Below are positions 1-13,463 of a DNA stretch of 64,000 nucleotides, one piece after another (positions within the stretch are counted from its first letter, which is position 1; each line of letters opens with the position of its first letter). Source of the stretch: Megalonaias nervosa. Lineage: Eukaryota; Mollusca; Bivalvia; Unionida; Unionidae. Position numbers and translations under genes: made by a program. The stretch spans positions 1 to 64,000 of the forward strand of contig JAECUM010028897.1 in the NCBI GenBank assembly GCA_016617855.1, written 5' to 3'. The notes beneath the pieces are model-generated. The model had not been told where the DNA came from. It searched no databases and was given only the letters and a program-made list of their open reading frames with translations.

Positions 1-2229
1 TATATATTTGCAACAGCAGTCCCAAGACAGGTTCTGAATAATGTAGAAGCTCCGACCTAAAAGGGATATTTTCCTATTCAACTAACATCAGAAGAAAGAC
101 ATCCTTGATATCTAAATAGCAGGACAGTACTATCGCATATGAATGTTTTCTGACTCAGAATTAATCCAGTGAGTCATGCTTAGTCTGAGTGAGAAGAATA
201 TTCCGTTTTCTCATAAAACTGACATTTAAACTGTCACGGAAGACATCAAAGTTATCAATCGGAGATATATGATTGTTTTCATTGTCTGTGGTCAATCCCA
301 ACGCCTACGTTAAAGATGTGGCTGTCCCTGCTCGATAATAAAGTTTTATTTAGCATGTCATCTCATATAAAATATCTCTAATAATACGCTTTCAATTTTA
401 TTGTCTAGGCGATGAGATAGCAGTTGTGTGTGATGACATCAGCTTTCACGTGTGAACCGTTAATCTTACAAGAAATGAAATAATGCACCAGAGCTCTCTA
501 AAGTGAAAAGTCCCTTTCCGGTGCCACCAGTTTCCGGGCCTGGACTCTGAGCTTTTCGTCTTGGTTACACTGTTCACTACCAGTTTTGTTGAGAAATGTG
601 GTACTGGACAACTGTTCTCTAAATCCTACAGTGAGCTATGGTGTGGTCTACAAACACCTAATGAAATAGTGTAGCTTCAGTTCCGTTGTAATTTTTATCT
701 TTATTAATTTAATGTGATAATTTACAAGGAGAAGCAATAATCATAGGAGACATTTCTGGGTGGGGATGGGGATGGGTTTGTTTTTGCTGGGTTTTTTTCT
801 CGAAATGTTTTATTATTTCTTTCTGCAATGTATTCGTAAACATATGCTTTTATGCAACCAAAGAAGTTACTAATATGTGCAGATATGAAATCTGAATTGC
901 TAGAATTCACTGAAAATAATTAGATTTATTACAGCAGTGAAATCATACATATAATTATAGCATGGGACTGGAAGTCATGAATGACTGTGAACTTCTTAGC
1001 GATAAAACTATGTTTGATGATGATAATGCTAATAAACGTGATTTCATGGTGTAGTTAACAATTATGGCAGCTATAACTCTAGCAGGTTGTTCCATATTAT
1101 CACAATCTTTCTTCTCATTAACATTGCATTCCTATAATGTTACACAGTTCCTTCTTTTTTGTAAGACTTTAATGAACGTATAGGCCCCAACTGTCGACCA
1201 CAAACTGTAAGCTTTATTCACAACTTCAAATTCGTTCTGAGGTACTATATAGCTCGAATGTATTTCTATAGACACCATTCGGGCCACTTTGTTAACGAAA
1301 TAAGGATTGACCGAAATAGCACAGGTGGTTCGAATAGAATGCCGGGGTGGGTGGGTGTTGTTGTTGTGGGGGAGGGGGTTTGTTGGGGTATTTTTTGTTT
1401 CTGAGTAATATTCGGCGAACAAAATTTAAGTAAAACACAACACTGCCTGCACAGACCGTTTGACTCCAGGGTCAGTCTCGTTTTGAGTTGTCATTTCAGT
1501 CATTCTTTGCGTCTAATTTTGGCGAGAAAAGATTGGAAGTGAACTATTACTTACAATGATCGAGATGTTGGCAAAAAGGCTTCAGATATCTCTATTTTCC
1601 TTCTTTATTTTGCAAGTCCCTTGAAAAGTTAGATAAAACTATGACCAGACACTGCAGCTAGATGATTTCAACTTAAGGTGGCAATGGTGTTTCAAAAGAA
1701 GCGAGAGCGTCACATGGGATTAACTTTGACACGTTAATTTGCTATAGGAAGAATGAAGTACATAGTATTAAAACTACAATACAAAAGGAGAAAAAAAACC
1801 CCATATAAATACTTATAAAATATTTCAGAAGCAAAATAACACACTCGATATGTATGTGTACAACACGTATATTCCCACTGCGGAAGTAATGTTTAAATCA
1901 GGAAAGTTGAAAAAATTATAAAAGGTGGTAAAAACCGCTGAAATAGCTAAAAATTCTAATTGTGTCATCTATATGTGCTTACAAACATGCATAGAAAAGG
2001 TTTCATTTTCTACCTCGAGTGATTTTACTTAATTGTGCTAACAAGATTTTCATCCCAAAAGATCTCAAAAGATTTTTTAAAAAACACGCGTGAACATTAG
2101 GATAAATGCTATAATGCCGTGAAAATATAATGAGGTCATCTACATATAAATAACAAAAAATTAATTTCTTTACCTAATGTGGGTTTTACTGAATCGTGCT
2201 AGAAAGAGTTTTGTCAAAAAAGTACAAAA
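1..2229. other. host intergenic DNA, no gene seen
   Basis: AT-rich sequence. Short open frames on both strands have no recognisable domain and look random. A G/T-rich stretch lies near 1340-1390. No RNA gene, coding exon or transposon was recognised here. Confidence 0.5.
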
Positions 2230-2230
2230 A

Positions 2231-2257
2231 TGTCTGTCTGTCTGTCTGTCTGTCTGT
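2231..2257. repeat. (TGTC)n microsatellite
   Basis: Perfect tetranucleotide run next to the SINE that begins about 25 bp to the right. Confidence 0.9.
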
Positions 2258-2281
2258 ATATATGTATGTATGATTTTAAAA

Positions 2282-2575
2282 TAGCTTTAACAATTTTTCA
2301 GCCATATCTCTACGATGTCTGCAAAGTAGCATTTTTATAGTGTTGTCTAGCATTGGGGCATCATGCCGCAGACATGTAGCATCATGTCCCACCCAGTCAC
2401 ATTATCCTGACACCAGGCCGACCAGTCGTAACACTAACCTCTTAATGCAGAGCGACTGCCGAGGCAGCTGTTAGTACCATTTTTATAAGTCTTTGGTATG
2501 ACTAGGTCGGGATTCGAACCCAGAAGCTCCTGTATCCAATGCGGAGGCTCAAACCACTTAGGCCATCGAAGCGGT
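2282..2575 (-). repeat. tRNA-derived SINE, family A, copy 1
   Basis: On the minus strand the copy begins with a tRNA-like head: A-box-like TGGCCTAAGTGG, then a B box GGTTCGAATCC that matches the RNA polymerase III consensus. A body of about 200 bp follows. It is homologous along its length to 7380-7671, including the shared body string TCCCACCCAGTCACATTA on the plus strand. The family name was not identified. Open frames across it are incidental. Confidence 0.75.
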
Positions 2576-3062
2576 TCCAAACAACTGAATTCATCTCTAC
2601 TGTTGGTAATTGAGAGAGTGAAAGTAAAAACCAAACCAAAAAGGGTAAACAAAGAAACAAAAAGAAAAGCAAGTAAGAGCGTTAATATTCTAACTGAAAT
2701 CAACACCATGAAGCGGGGTTATATGTTGGGCTCATTGAATATATATGCACCTTAAAACTAATGCAGTTCATCTCTTGATGTAGAGACTGAGATCAGCTGT
2801 TATAATAATACAAAATATTTTGATTGAATCAAACTGGCCTGATCATAAATATTGTAGTACCCATACTTAAATGAAAAAATCTTAATGATGCCCTTGATCT
2901 CTGTTTTAACATCTCAGCTTCTATTACTGAACTAGATTTACCAGATATACCACTCCAGATTCTGTTCTAACGGTACTATAGAACTGGTATTTAATACAAT
3001 CATTCGGGTAACCTCGACTATGTCCGTGATGCAAAACTATATTGCTCAGATTTATTTAAGCA

Positions 3063-3064
<2 letters not shown>

Positions 3065-3131
<67 letters not shown>
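3065..3131. repeat. (TA)n microsatellite
   Basis: About 67 bp of pure TA dinucleotides. Confidence 0.95.
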
Positions 3132-3134
<3 letters not shown>

Positions 3135-4240
3135 AAAACCTATTCGGAATACCTCTGCTATTGTACGATTTGATAGATAGTAAGGTTAATCCAGAAGGTG
3201 CAATGAAAATATAGTTCGATGCACTGGAAACTTTTCTGTCAATCCTTGATTAGTAATTAGCCGTGGTGGTCCGAATGGCAGCTATCGGCATTACATTCGA
3301 ATCATGATCCGTACTACTGACCTCGAAGGTGCGAATGTCTTGCAGGTAGATTCCAAGAGGCAGTCTGCTCGGGTTGAACACTTCCCATATCTATCAGTAG
3401 CTAGCTGATTTTATATATTGGGTCTTACTTATAATCCATACTGACAAAAGGTTCAGATCGACCGGGCACAATGTTCTTTAGTGAAGCCACTGCCGACGAG
3501 CCCGGAGGCAACGTTCTTTAGTAGCGTCAGTACCTGGTTACAGAGAACAGTTTTTATATCAGTTGCCACCCTCCCTCCTCCTCGCTACTAAACGTAAGTT
3601 TTGTGAAGAATTGTGCCCGTTACACCAAGGTGAAAGTGAAATACTATGCAAATTTCAGCTGCCAAACAAAACTAAAACAAACTCCCGACGGTGCTCCCTT
3701 GGCCTGGCGCCCAGGGCTAATCGCGCCACAGCATACCGATCATACTCCCTATATTGTATTTTTATTTTTTTTTTTCACCCTACAGACAAGGCTAACTATA
3801 TTTGCAAAACTGTTTTTGTTTTTGCAAGGCATTTCACTAACAACAGAACACGACTGATGCGCATGAACTGCACTTACACCCATGGCCTCCTAATCAAAGA
3901 TGGGGCAAAACATTGTATCTTGTACAAATAGGAGATAAAATGCAAACTTCAAAATTACCCATCATTCCAAGCTTGAATGTACTCATCTCTTCAACTTAAT
4001 ACTTTGGAAATGTATATAGCATATACAGGTCTATTTACTATATTGCACGCATCAACCAGAAAACTAAATCTATTTCACATGGGAGCAATTCCAAAATGTA
4101 TAGGAACTGTAATCTTAGTAGACATTTGTTCGAGTTTAATACCTTTCAGAAATTATCGTATAAGATCCGAGATGCTCCAAATGCAACTATATTCACCGTC
4201 ACGTTGATAGTCGTCTTTCGTATATGGTGCAAAATCCATT

Positions 4241-4278
4241 ATGTATGTATGTATGTATGTATGTATGTCTGTATGTGT
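4241..4278. repeat. (ATGT)n microsatellite
   Basis: Tetranucleotide run with a few substitutions at its right end. Confidence 0.85.
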
Positions 4279-4289
4279 GTGCTTCAGAT

Positions 4290-5844
4290 CCTTTGTACCT
4301 GTAAGTATATCATTATATATGAAATCAACGGAACACAAATATTTTACATGTAATACACTGTATCTTTAATTGTAAATGAATTTATATATTATTAATTAAA
4401 TAGGTATTTCCTCACGCAGATTATGTATTTATTTTATTTTACATTTTTGGCAGGCTTGCATGTCTGTGGGGGTGAGCATGCGGGGCCAGTCAGACTGACT
4501 CAGTCCATTAATAGACTTGGCTCTGTAATATCACTAATAATATTCATAAGCAGACGCATCTAATGTGCAACGGAGCACAAGTAAATATCAATATTGCAAA
4601 CATTCATTTTTAAAATGAAAACCTCACAGATCCATTAGACGTTTAGTCTTTTTTATCTTCTTTTTATTGAAGCATGATCGTAATCAGTGTCAATTATAGC
4701 AGTGCAAACAGTTCTGGTAGAGATGGTGATGGAATAATTAAATGAAGGACTCATATGCAACAAGCGTTAAAAAGTGCAGCTTGTACCTATTCCTATGCAG
4801 TACACACAACCCCAGCGAATCTTGTTAGCACTAGTTCTTTCTACCGTTTATTGATGGGTTTAGTTGCTTTCTAAATGTACTCCAGCCCCACACGTTGTAG
4901 ACATTTTAAAAGAGTCATTTGCAGGGAGGTGCGGATGTGTAACATGCAACCGTTGTCGAACAGTGCGGGCATATAATATTTGGCTCAAATTATGAGGTTG
5001 AAAATTAGTTTTCAGCTTTGGGGGTTGTGTTGCTGTGTGTAATAAATTTGGTCTGACATTACCCGATCAGACCTTGTTTACGAGCCGTCGTTACAATAAA
5101 GAACGCATTGATCAATTGTCGAAACTTTTCAATATTAAAATGTCCTCGCTTTGTAAGCTGCATGAGTAGACCACCATAAAATGCTATAATACAACTATAT
5201 TAATTGTATCTCTTTCAAAAGGATCTATTTCAAAATACTTCAAAACCCAGTGTCGGTGCGAGAGTAAAGGAGCGACAGTGTGGTTCTTTTGACCTGTATA
5301 AAAGGGTAATTGAACCTTTTCTCAGAGGAATTCTCGGAGGAATTTACATCTTCCATCGATTTACAAAACGATATGTAATTAACGAACATTAAAATAAACT
5401 AATGAATCAGAGCCAGTCCATTTACTGCCAGAGTTTCCAATAAATAAACAATAAATAGGTTTATTGAATTCGGCATCCCGGCCTTTGCATACAGATTAAA
5501 CAGGTTTGATTCATCCGGTTCCGGAAAGGTTATCTGCATTAAAATTGTTATTCAAATGCAACTATTTCCAGAAAATACAACATTACCAAAAGTAAGATCG
5601 TTTTGGCGCCTCTGAACATACAGCTAATGCACTGGATCTCACAGCAAAAAATGTAGAAACATTTTTTAAAAAAATGAATGGAACTAAACTAGTGTAGTTG
5701 CAATGTACACGTTTCGCAGGTAGTAGATAGAGATGAAAAGTTAATGAAATTGCCGGGAAACTGTTACATAATGAAGTTTCCAGCAAATAATCACTCTCAG
5801 TCTCGAAAGTTTATAAATCAAAGGCCAGCTCTTCTACTAGTTAT
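4290..5844. other. host intergenic DNA, no gene seen
   Basis: No coding domain, tRNA or transposon protein recognised. Only short unstructured open frames on both strands. Confidence 0.5.
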
Positions 5845-6035
5845 GAATTTGGTTTTGTTTGGTGTTTACGGCACCGGAACACTTGGGGGTTAGATTTTGC
5901 AAAGGCAGTTGCTGTGAAGTACCTAGAACGAGTGAACGCCACAAAATGCGGCCCATGTGGATCCAGTAGTATGATTCGAACACGCCTCCTTCGTTCAAGA
6001 GTCCGGGACACTAACCAATGAGATAGCACGGCGAC
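5845..6035 (-). repeat. tRNA-derived SINE, family B
   Basis: Read on the minus strand it has a tRNA-like head with A-box-like TATCTCATTGGTTAGTG and B-box-like GTGTTCGAATCAT, about 50 bp apart, then a unique body ending in CACCAAACAAAACC. Only one copy was noticed. Comparison with repeat libraries would name it. Confidence 0.6.
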
Positions 6036-7137
6036 TCATTTCCATCTCTTAGGTTAATCATGTGGATTTTAACTAGAATGTACACAAATAGCTTCAACTG
6101 GGACCACCTCGGGTATATAAAAACAGGAATTGACCGAGAAGTTGTGAATGCACAGAACAATTTTTTCATTTGCACCTTCTCAGTTGACCCTACGGTCAAT
6201 CCAATCGTAAAAACAGTCTGGTTGGTCAGAACAGACAACGGTTTCATTTTAGTGCAGCTATTTTCAGTGAACAAAATGTATGATTTGTTTCTGTAAATTA
6301 TTGCGCCGATATAAATCCAAGGCACATTTCTTTTTGTCTGGCATCAATAGCCGAGTTGATCCAACTTTTGGGCAACATTAGTCCATTAGTCGCCTCGTCC
6401 GATATGGAATCAGATCACAATTATTAGTTCATGTTCAGTCCCCACGAATGTAGTCCCAGTCTATTTTTAGAGCATATTTTCCTTTCTCCTTTTGTTGGTG
6501 ATATAAGAGTTAGATTTAGGCATTTTTGGTATGGATTTAAAGGTAATTGTATGTTTTTTTAGAATATGAGCCTATGGTGTGGTTGTATGTGTGTGTTTCG
6601 GCGACAGTGCACAGTGAATAATAAGGTCTTGGTGATGATCCGGAAGTGTAATCTGTGTTCCATTGCACGTTGCTTTGTTTACAGTCCAGTCTCTCAAAGA
6701 AATGCCGGTGAACCTATGACAAGAACTTCACCGTGAAGTCATCTCTGAAGGTATTTTAGATTAACGTATGATTTGTATTGATTGTCACACAGTGGAAAGT
6801 TCAGTACTGAGAAATAAATGCAGATAATATATAGTATAATTAATTGTGTTCTGAGTCCATATGCAGGATGGCACATCCGGATTATTCTACATCTCTGAGC
6901 CCGCAGGTGAACAGGAGTTGTGGAATCACTATCAAAATATTGATCAATCGGTATATTTCTTTGAATCGTACAAATGCATAGGCGACGATCGTGCTTTCGG
7001 TAGGCGAGAAAAACTAATTACTCGGTCCGTCGGCGATCACATAAAGTCATAAAATGTTATGATTATATACATGGCCACATTATGGTTCTTAGGGGCCTAC
7101 GGCTAATATGAATGAAGGACCAAAGTACCGTGTATTC

Positions 7138-7290
7138 GCTTATAAGACCAGCCCAACTGCAAACTGCAAAGACCCAGATCTGACATCGCATAATGAACGG
7201 TCAGATATAGATCTGTGCAGTTTGTTAGCAGTAATCAGAAGGACACACAACATATACCCTAATCTGCAGGTGCATTATGATAAGGGAGAG
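7138..7290 (+). repeat. dispersed palindromic repeat, copy 1
   Basis: Homologous in inverse orientation to 16848-17004. Both copies share CTTATAAGA, GACCCAGAT, GTGCAGTTTGTTAG and AGTAATCAG in the same order. The sequence also contains internal inverted pieces around GCATAATG. It is probably a short non-autonomous transposon; the class is not identified. Confidence 0.6.
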
Positions 7291-7379
7291 CAGGATCTTT
7301 GTTTTGCAGTTAGGCCCGACTTATAAGCGAATATAGAGGGTATGTATTATACACTTGGGTGTGATTTGGATTTTTAACG

Positions 7380-7671
7380 TAGTTTCAAAAAGTTTCAGCC
7401 ATATCGCTACGATGTCTGCAGTGTGACAGTTTATAGTGATGTCTAGTAATTGGACATCATGCCGGAGACATATAGCAGCATGTCCCACCCAGTCACATTA
7501 CCCTGATACCAGGCCGACCAGTCCTAAAACTAACCTCTTAATGCTGAGCACCAAGCTAGGCAGCTGCTAGTACCATATTTATAAGTATTTGATATGACTC
7601 GGCCGGGGTCTCAAACCTGCGACCTCCCGCATCCGAGGTGGACGCTCTAACCACTAAGCCACCGGAGCGGT
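7380..7671 (-). repeat. tRNA-derived SINE, family A, copy 2
   Basis: Minus-strand tRNA-like head with A box TGGCTTAGTGG and B-box-like GGTTTGAGACC, followed by the same body as 2282-2575. This copy keeps the better A box, copy 1 the better B box. Confidence 0.75.
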
Positions 7672-7712
7672 CATTACACACTGGAATGGAGGGCCTAAAG
7701 TAGCTATGCTCA

Positions 7713-7778
7713 TTTATATTATATTATATTATATTATATTATATTATATTATATTATATTATATTATATTATATTATT
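7713..7778. repeat. (ATATT)n microsatellite
   Basis: Pentanucleotide run of about 13 units. Confidence 0.95.
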
Positions 7779-8588
7779 GGCACAATATAGTCCCCGGATG
7801 AAAATGACGTTGTATAAGGATTGCATGCAGCAAAAAAAATGTAAAGAATCAAAAAGGATAAACACCGAGTAAATCATCCCATCAAATGCACTGATGGACA
7901 GAAATATGGGCCTCTGTTTGGTGTAAAGCTATCAATGATATAACGCTTTTTCCTCACCTTTTTCGTACACTGTGATAGCCAATCGTTCCAACATAAGTGT
8001 TATAAAAAACGTCAGACTTTTTGAAAGGCATAATCTGTAATTATTGCATGTGTTTCATAGTCGCTCAGAACGATGAAATCCTTCTTGCTGGTAACATTCT
8101 CTTCAAGTAAAAATAGGTCACATAAATACAACTTGAACGTTATTTCCGGACATATATTATAGGAGTAACCTATTACATTTTTTATTTTTAATCATAATGT
8201 AGCCCTATTCCCCATCTATGTTTTCAATTTTACATTTCGTAAACGTAACTGATCTGAACAAATATAGAGAATACAATAGGCATAGGTAAAGAAAGCCAGA
8301 TTTAATTGTCTCATTTACACGGAAATATAGTTAGTAGACGCGAATATTTTTCTATGAGTTGTATGTTATCGTTTATACTGCAAAGCTATCCAACATTAAA
8401 CAACGGATATCTTTCCAAAGAACTACTGGCAAACACAAAAGTACCGGAAGGCAAGCTAAAGTATAGCTGTATACAGTTATGTTAGTTGATATCAACGAAG
8501 ACACGTCGCAGCCACTAATTCATTTATAATGTCCAGTTAAAACAGAAGAGAGACCAAACAAAGAAATCGTTAGGTTTACTTTCATTGC

Positions 8589-8628
<40 letters not shown>
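8589..8628. repeat. (AAT)n microsatellite
   Basis: Trinucleotide run of about 13 units. Confidence 0.95.
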
Positions 8629-8762
8629 TTGTATGTAATAATTTTTTTGTTTTTAAAATAAAAACATACACAATTTCTTTTAAAAAGTATAACACTTTGG
8701 TCATAATGGACCCACACGGTCCTCAACAACATATTTTACATTTTATTTTATAAGAAATCAAC

Positions 8763-8777
8763 TTACACTCTTGTGTA

Positions 8778-8873
<96 letters not shown>

Positions 8874-8884
8874 AGAGTGTACAT
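8763..8884. repeat. (AT)n tract with inverted flanks, potential hairpin
   Basis: About 88 bp of AT dinucleotides sits between ACACTCTTGTGTA on the left and TACACAAGAGTGT on the right, which are exact inverse complements. The whole stretch could fold into one long hairpin or cruciform. Confidence 0.85.
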
Positions 8885-9134
8885 ACATGTATATTATATG
8901 ATCATGATTTGGTATTTATCGACGTGTAAATTTTACCTCATCACTTACAAAGTAAATAAAGTCGGAATCCTTATAATTCCAATTTACATCCTTTCTGTCA
9001 TCCGATCAGAAGATTTCATCAATAAAACATTCACTTTTTGGCACATTGAAGTTTTTTTCGTTAGCATCTTAACTGCGACACAGTATATAGTCCGATCTTT
9101 GCTAGCGAAAAGTCGTCGATTCTTTGTACAGTAA

Positions 9135-11471
9135 TATAGGGTAATGTCAGAGCAGGTCAATGATATATTGTTATGATCATTATTTTAATATATACAAAAT
9201 TGGCTGATGCTGTTTAAACAAGACTATTCCTTATTTTTCACATTACGCTTGCGTATGGCACGTGTTGTTATAGCATTCCATTCCTTGCTGTTGCTTTCTA
9301 CGCATTTCGATCTTTTAAAAGCAAAATTGTGTCCATTTTTAGTGAGATCCCTTGATCGACATATGACCCTGACCTTTAATAACAGCCGGTGAAACATTCT
9401 CGAAGCAAAATGCAATAATTTCTCAAGATCGGCTTGTAAAGCCTGCAATATGTTTTCTTAGATAAAAGTAGTGAGTGTTGAAATGGAGGAATGACTGCAA
9501 TTATACAGTTTTAACTTCTTGGGCGATTCTAATCAGGTGGTTGCAGTTTGGTTGGAAATCACAAAGGTACGTTGATTGTTATTATACTGATGTTAGTATG
9601 GATAAAGCTTCACATAAAATTACATGGGAACTTGGAACCAAAGGTAGTCCGCACAATTTACCGATGCAGAAAATTAGGTCGATTCATAACAACTGGAATT
9701 TGGACAACGTATGAAGTGTCAGTGCCCTTCGCGGAGGCTACTGTATCTCCGTATAGGACTAAAGGTACTTATTATATGCAAAAATGGGAACCAGTCTCGA
9801 AATGGGTGAGGCCGAAATATAATCAGAGCAATCTCGGACTTTTCAGTTAAATCGAGAAAGAAACCTCAGATGTAGTTCGTCGCTATTTAGAATTATATTT
9901 TGAACTACAGTGTATTTAGAACTACTTTGGTTCACATGGAACCATATGGCGGCGAAAAGAGACCAAGTCACAATTGGAAAGATCTCAGCCTTTGTTGTAA
10001 CATATGTGGTGCAATCCGTCAGAGGCGAATCACCAATCAGATCAAATTGATGTGTATTCCTTCAACCACTTCCGAGGTTATTTCACGACTTGACGGAAAT
10101 GGCCGAGCGATGTTCATATAGCAAATTGATGTGTATTTCAACAACTAGTTAGTTCACGACGGAACTGACCGAGCAAAGTTCCGATCGGATAATAGATGGG
10201 TTCGGCTGGCCATGACTGGTTGAAAATGAAAAGTACAGTGCAGCTGTATATATGGTTTTCTACACACAGAAGCTTGCATCAAGCATGGGTCTATATTGAG
10301 AAATATCTCTTTTGATCATGAGCATTCAGAAATTTAAAGTTACTGAATTTTTAACATCATGGTGTTTCCTTGTGCTTACTATATGAGCTGAATTAGTACC
10401 GTGAGGAGTACTGTAAAGGTAAATATGCAAACTCGTTCCCAGATGGAGTCCTCGCTTCTCTCAAATCGCCCTTACCATCACACATAATAATTATTTCTGG
10501 AAAAATCTTGCACAAACACATTTTCCCCGATTGTCTCTCGTTTTCCACGAAAGTAGTTAAAGCTAAAAGAAGTAATGGAGGATATAAAAAAAATTACCCT
10601 TTACATCTAGTGCTGCTATACTTAATTATCTACTTTTTCTCGTCAAAAATTATTGCATAAATGACATCGAAGGTGACTCAAAACGATGTGATCCAAGGGT
10701 CAAACGATCTGTTGAAGTACTGCAGTTTTTCTCCAGTGTTATTTGTGGCAGTAGTTTTGGTAACTATGTATTAGTCAATTGGAACATTCCCAGAATCTTT
10801 TCGGGAGACAGCTATGCTGATCTTTCTTATGCAGACTTTGAGGCTGTTCCAAATGGTGCATAGATGTAATTAGCGCATGTCAACGCAAACGTTTGGTAAT
10901 TGGCGAAGACATGCCGCAAGGTAACATGGCACAACTTGAGATAAAATTGTCTTTATTTTATGTTACCAATGAGCAGCTGGTTCTATACATGTAAATATGG
11001 CTTGTCTTTGGTCTGAGGTTACTGAACTAGGCTGCAAGCTTTCTTTATGGTACAACAAATATTGTTTGTGTCATTCTGTCTAGGAAGAAAGTTACGCCCG
11101 TACAAGTAGCTAGACCAATGAAACCGGCAGTGGTATCGTGGAAACATATTATTACATCTTCCGAGCATGATCGTTTGGAAGATCTGATATCACGTAAGGA
11201 ATAATCGTCTTGCATGACCAAAAAAGTCTTTTGTACCCTCCTGTTATTTTGGGGAAAACCTTTGAAAAACATTATGTACAGCACATTTTTTCTCCCTTTT
11301 TATCACGTTCATTTGAATCACATCTGTATCCTTTAAATAAAGGTCAACACATGAGTTAGGTTTCAATGTTGAATCGTCTCTCTGCTTTTGTTTTTCCCTC
11401 TCTTTAACGATTCATAGTATTTTCATTTGAAAGTTAGAAGCAGAAGAACAGCCTTTAGGTATAACTGATAT

Positions 11472-11515
<44 letters not shown>

Positions 11516-13400
11516 TCATGTTTCATTACATGATATTGGTCAATTGCACGATAGAAACGTAAAAAATCTGTAATTATGCCTAAATTGTGTAAAAGCGAAA
11601 CATGAATAAAAGTAGGTGATAATACTGCCACAGACGTATACCAAATAAATTTAACGAATTAAAAGAGGTAAGGGATTAAAGCAAATTGCAGCGAATGCCA
11701 CCCATGGGAGTAGTATTTGGGATTATTCTGTGAACATGTAGCAGATACCTTATGTCATTTTTGGTCTATGTTACCTTTAAATAAAGCATTTAGAACTGAG
11801 ACTATTGAAAGCTGTGTTGTACACCTTTACGAACAGCAAATGAGTTTTGTTTCTTGTTCACTCCAAACCAGATCCTTACTATATCCTTTATGAAAGCATA
11901 AAGTCACGAACAATACCACGACACCTCTATTCATTTTCCGCTTACCTTAAATAGCAGATAATTATATGAACGAAGACAACGTGGACATGACACTACACGA
12001 GTATCAGGAAAATTGATTGACAAGTAGATTGTTATATTACTGTAATTGTCGAACCATGGAAATGCTATCGTTATTCCGCGACGGCTGTAACAAGAAGAAT
12101 CAAAACAAACCCGCACTGTCATACTACAGCACAAAATACTACGTATTTAAAAAAAGTACTTATGTACGAAAATAATTATCGCAGTTGTCACTGATTCTAC
12201 AGTGCTGAGAAATTTCAAATTACCGCTGAGAAGAATTTGTTTATAAATAAAAAAAATTGCTGGAGATTAAGTACCTGGACAATCAAACTGAAATTCATCT
12301 GAATAGAGAACGGGAGTTACGTATTTTCAATTCACGCACCTTTAACGTTGCCCTATAAAGAATATGCACTTGATAGTTTCAACTGATCATATTTTGACAG
12401 TTGCTTTCGTATAAACGGGAGCCTTGGGAAAAAATGATTTTTAACTTTCATTTTGTATGAGATTATAATCGAAATATGTGATTTTGGAAAGACCGGTTGC
12501 AAATACTTTTAAAGCTGACATTAAAAATATATTGAAAATCACCTTGTTCCATAATAAAAGTATATGAAAAATTTAGCGAATAAGATCAACTATGTCATCC
12601 TTCCTCCATCTCTCTCTTTCTCTCTTTCAAAGAATCACTTACACTGAAACCTTATACTTCCTTTTTCCCCTATTTATGAGAAAGATGAAACACTTTAAAC
12701 TGGTGAAAAGCATTTACAAACGGCCCCTTGTCCGGTGTGAAGTTCTAACTTGATTTTTAAACTTGGTACCGTCAAGACACGTTTTTGGTTATAATTTAAA
12801 AAAACCCAACATATTAGGACAGAGAGATTGTAACTTACGTTTTAATGGCAAATAAGCATTTCACGCGCCGTCTGGCGGACAAGAAACCTTGTTTCCCCTT
12901 CAGAAAATCAGTTTCGGTTTTGGAGGTCAATATATTATGAAGGCAAACTAGTGAACGATTATGAAGAGCACGGATGTTAGTCCCCATGAATGATGTTCTT
13001 AACTGCAAACAATTAATAAATGTCGGCGAGAGGTTGTTTCATGTTGTTAAAGTTGTCATTTATTATATCATGATCATCAGCTACAAAAGAGAGACTTGTT
13101 ATAAATGTACAAGCAAATCCTCCAATAGAATTATCGCATCGGCCAAATGCTACAAACTCCAGAATTTTGATTTTAAATTCATTAAATTTAATTATAAAAT
13201 GATGTATGATCAATGTAACTAACCCACGTATGAGTTTCTTTGACCCAATTCTTTGAAACAGGTCATTTCCATCTATTTCTCTACTACCTCACTCTGTAAC
13301 TGTTTGCTTGTGTATTTATTTTTCCTCGACACAAATTAAAAACGATAAGCAAAAAATTTAAATCCAGTTCATTTTAGGAAAATAAAATTTAACCTACATC
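9135..13400. other. host intergenic DNA with a short duplication and one microsatellite
   Basis: No gene recognised. Around 10040-10190 a segment of about 75 bp containing AATTGATGTGTATT and GACCGAGC-like motifs appears twice in diverged form. A (CTTT)n run lies at 11471-11517. The rest is unstructured AT-rich sequence. Confidence 0.5.
11471..11517. repeat. (CTTT)n microsatellite
   Basis: Pure tetranucleotide run of about 11 units. Confidence 0.95.
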
Positions 13401-13408
13401 AAGCATAC

Positions 13409-13460
<52 letters not shown>
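13409..13460. repeat. compound (CT)n(CA)n microsatellite
   Basis: A CT run changes directly into a CA run at about 13432. Confidence 0.95.

Positions 13461-13463
<3 letters not shown>

Noticed and set aside
2490..2575. Functional tRNA gene on the minus strand
   Set aside because: It has good A and B boxes but no cloverleaf of correct length, and it continues into a body repeated at 7380-7671, so it is a SINE head.
13409..13460. CRISPR-like or regulated repeat array in the CT/CA tract and other tandem repeats
   Set aside because: These are simple micro- and minisatellites without unique spacers; CRISPR arrays are not expected in an animal genome.
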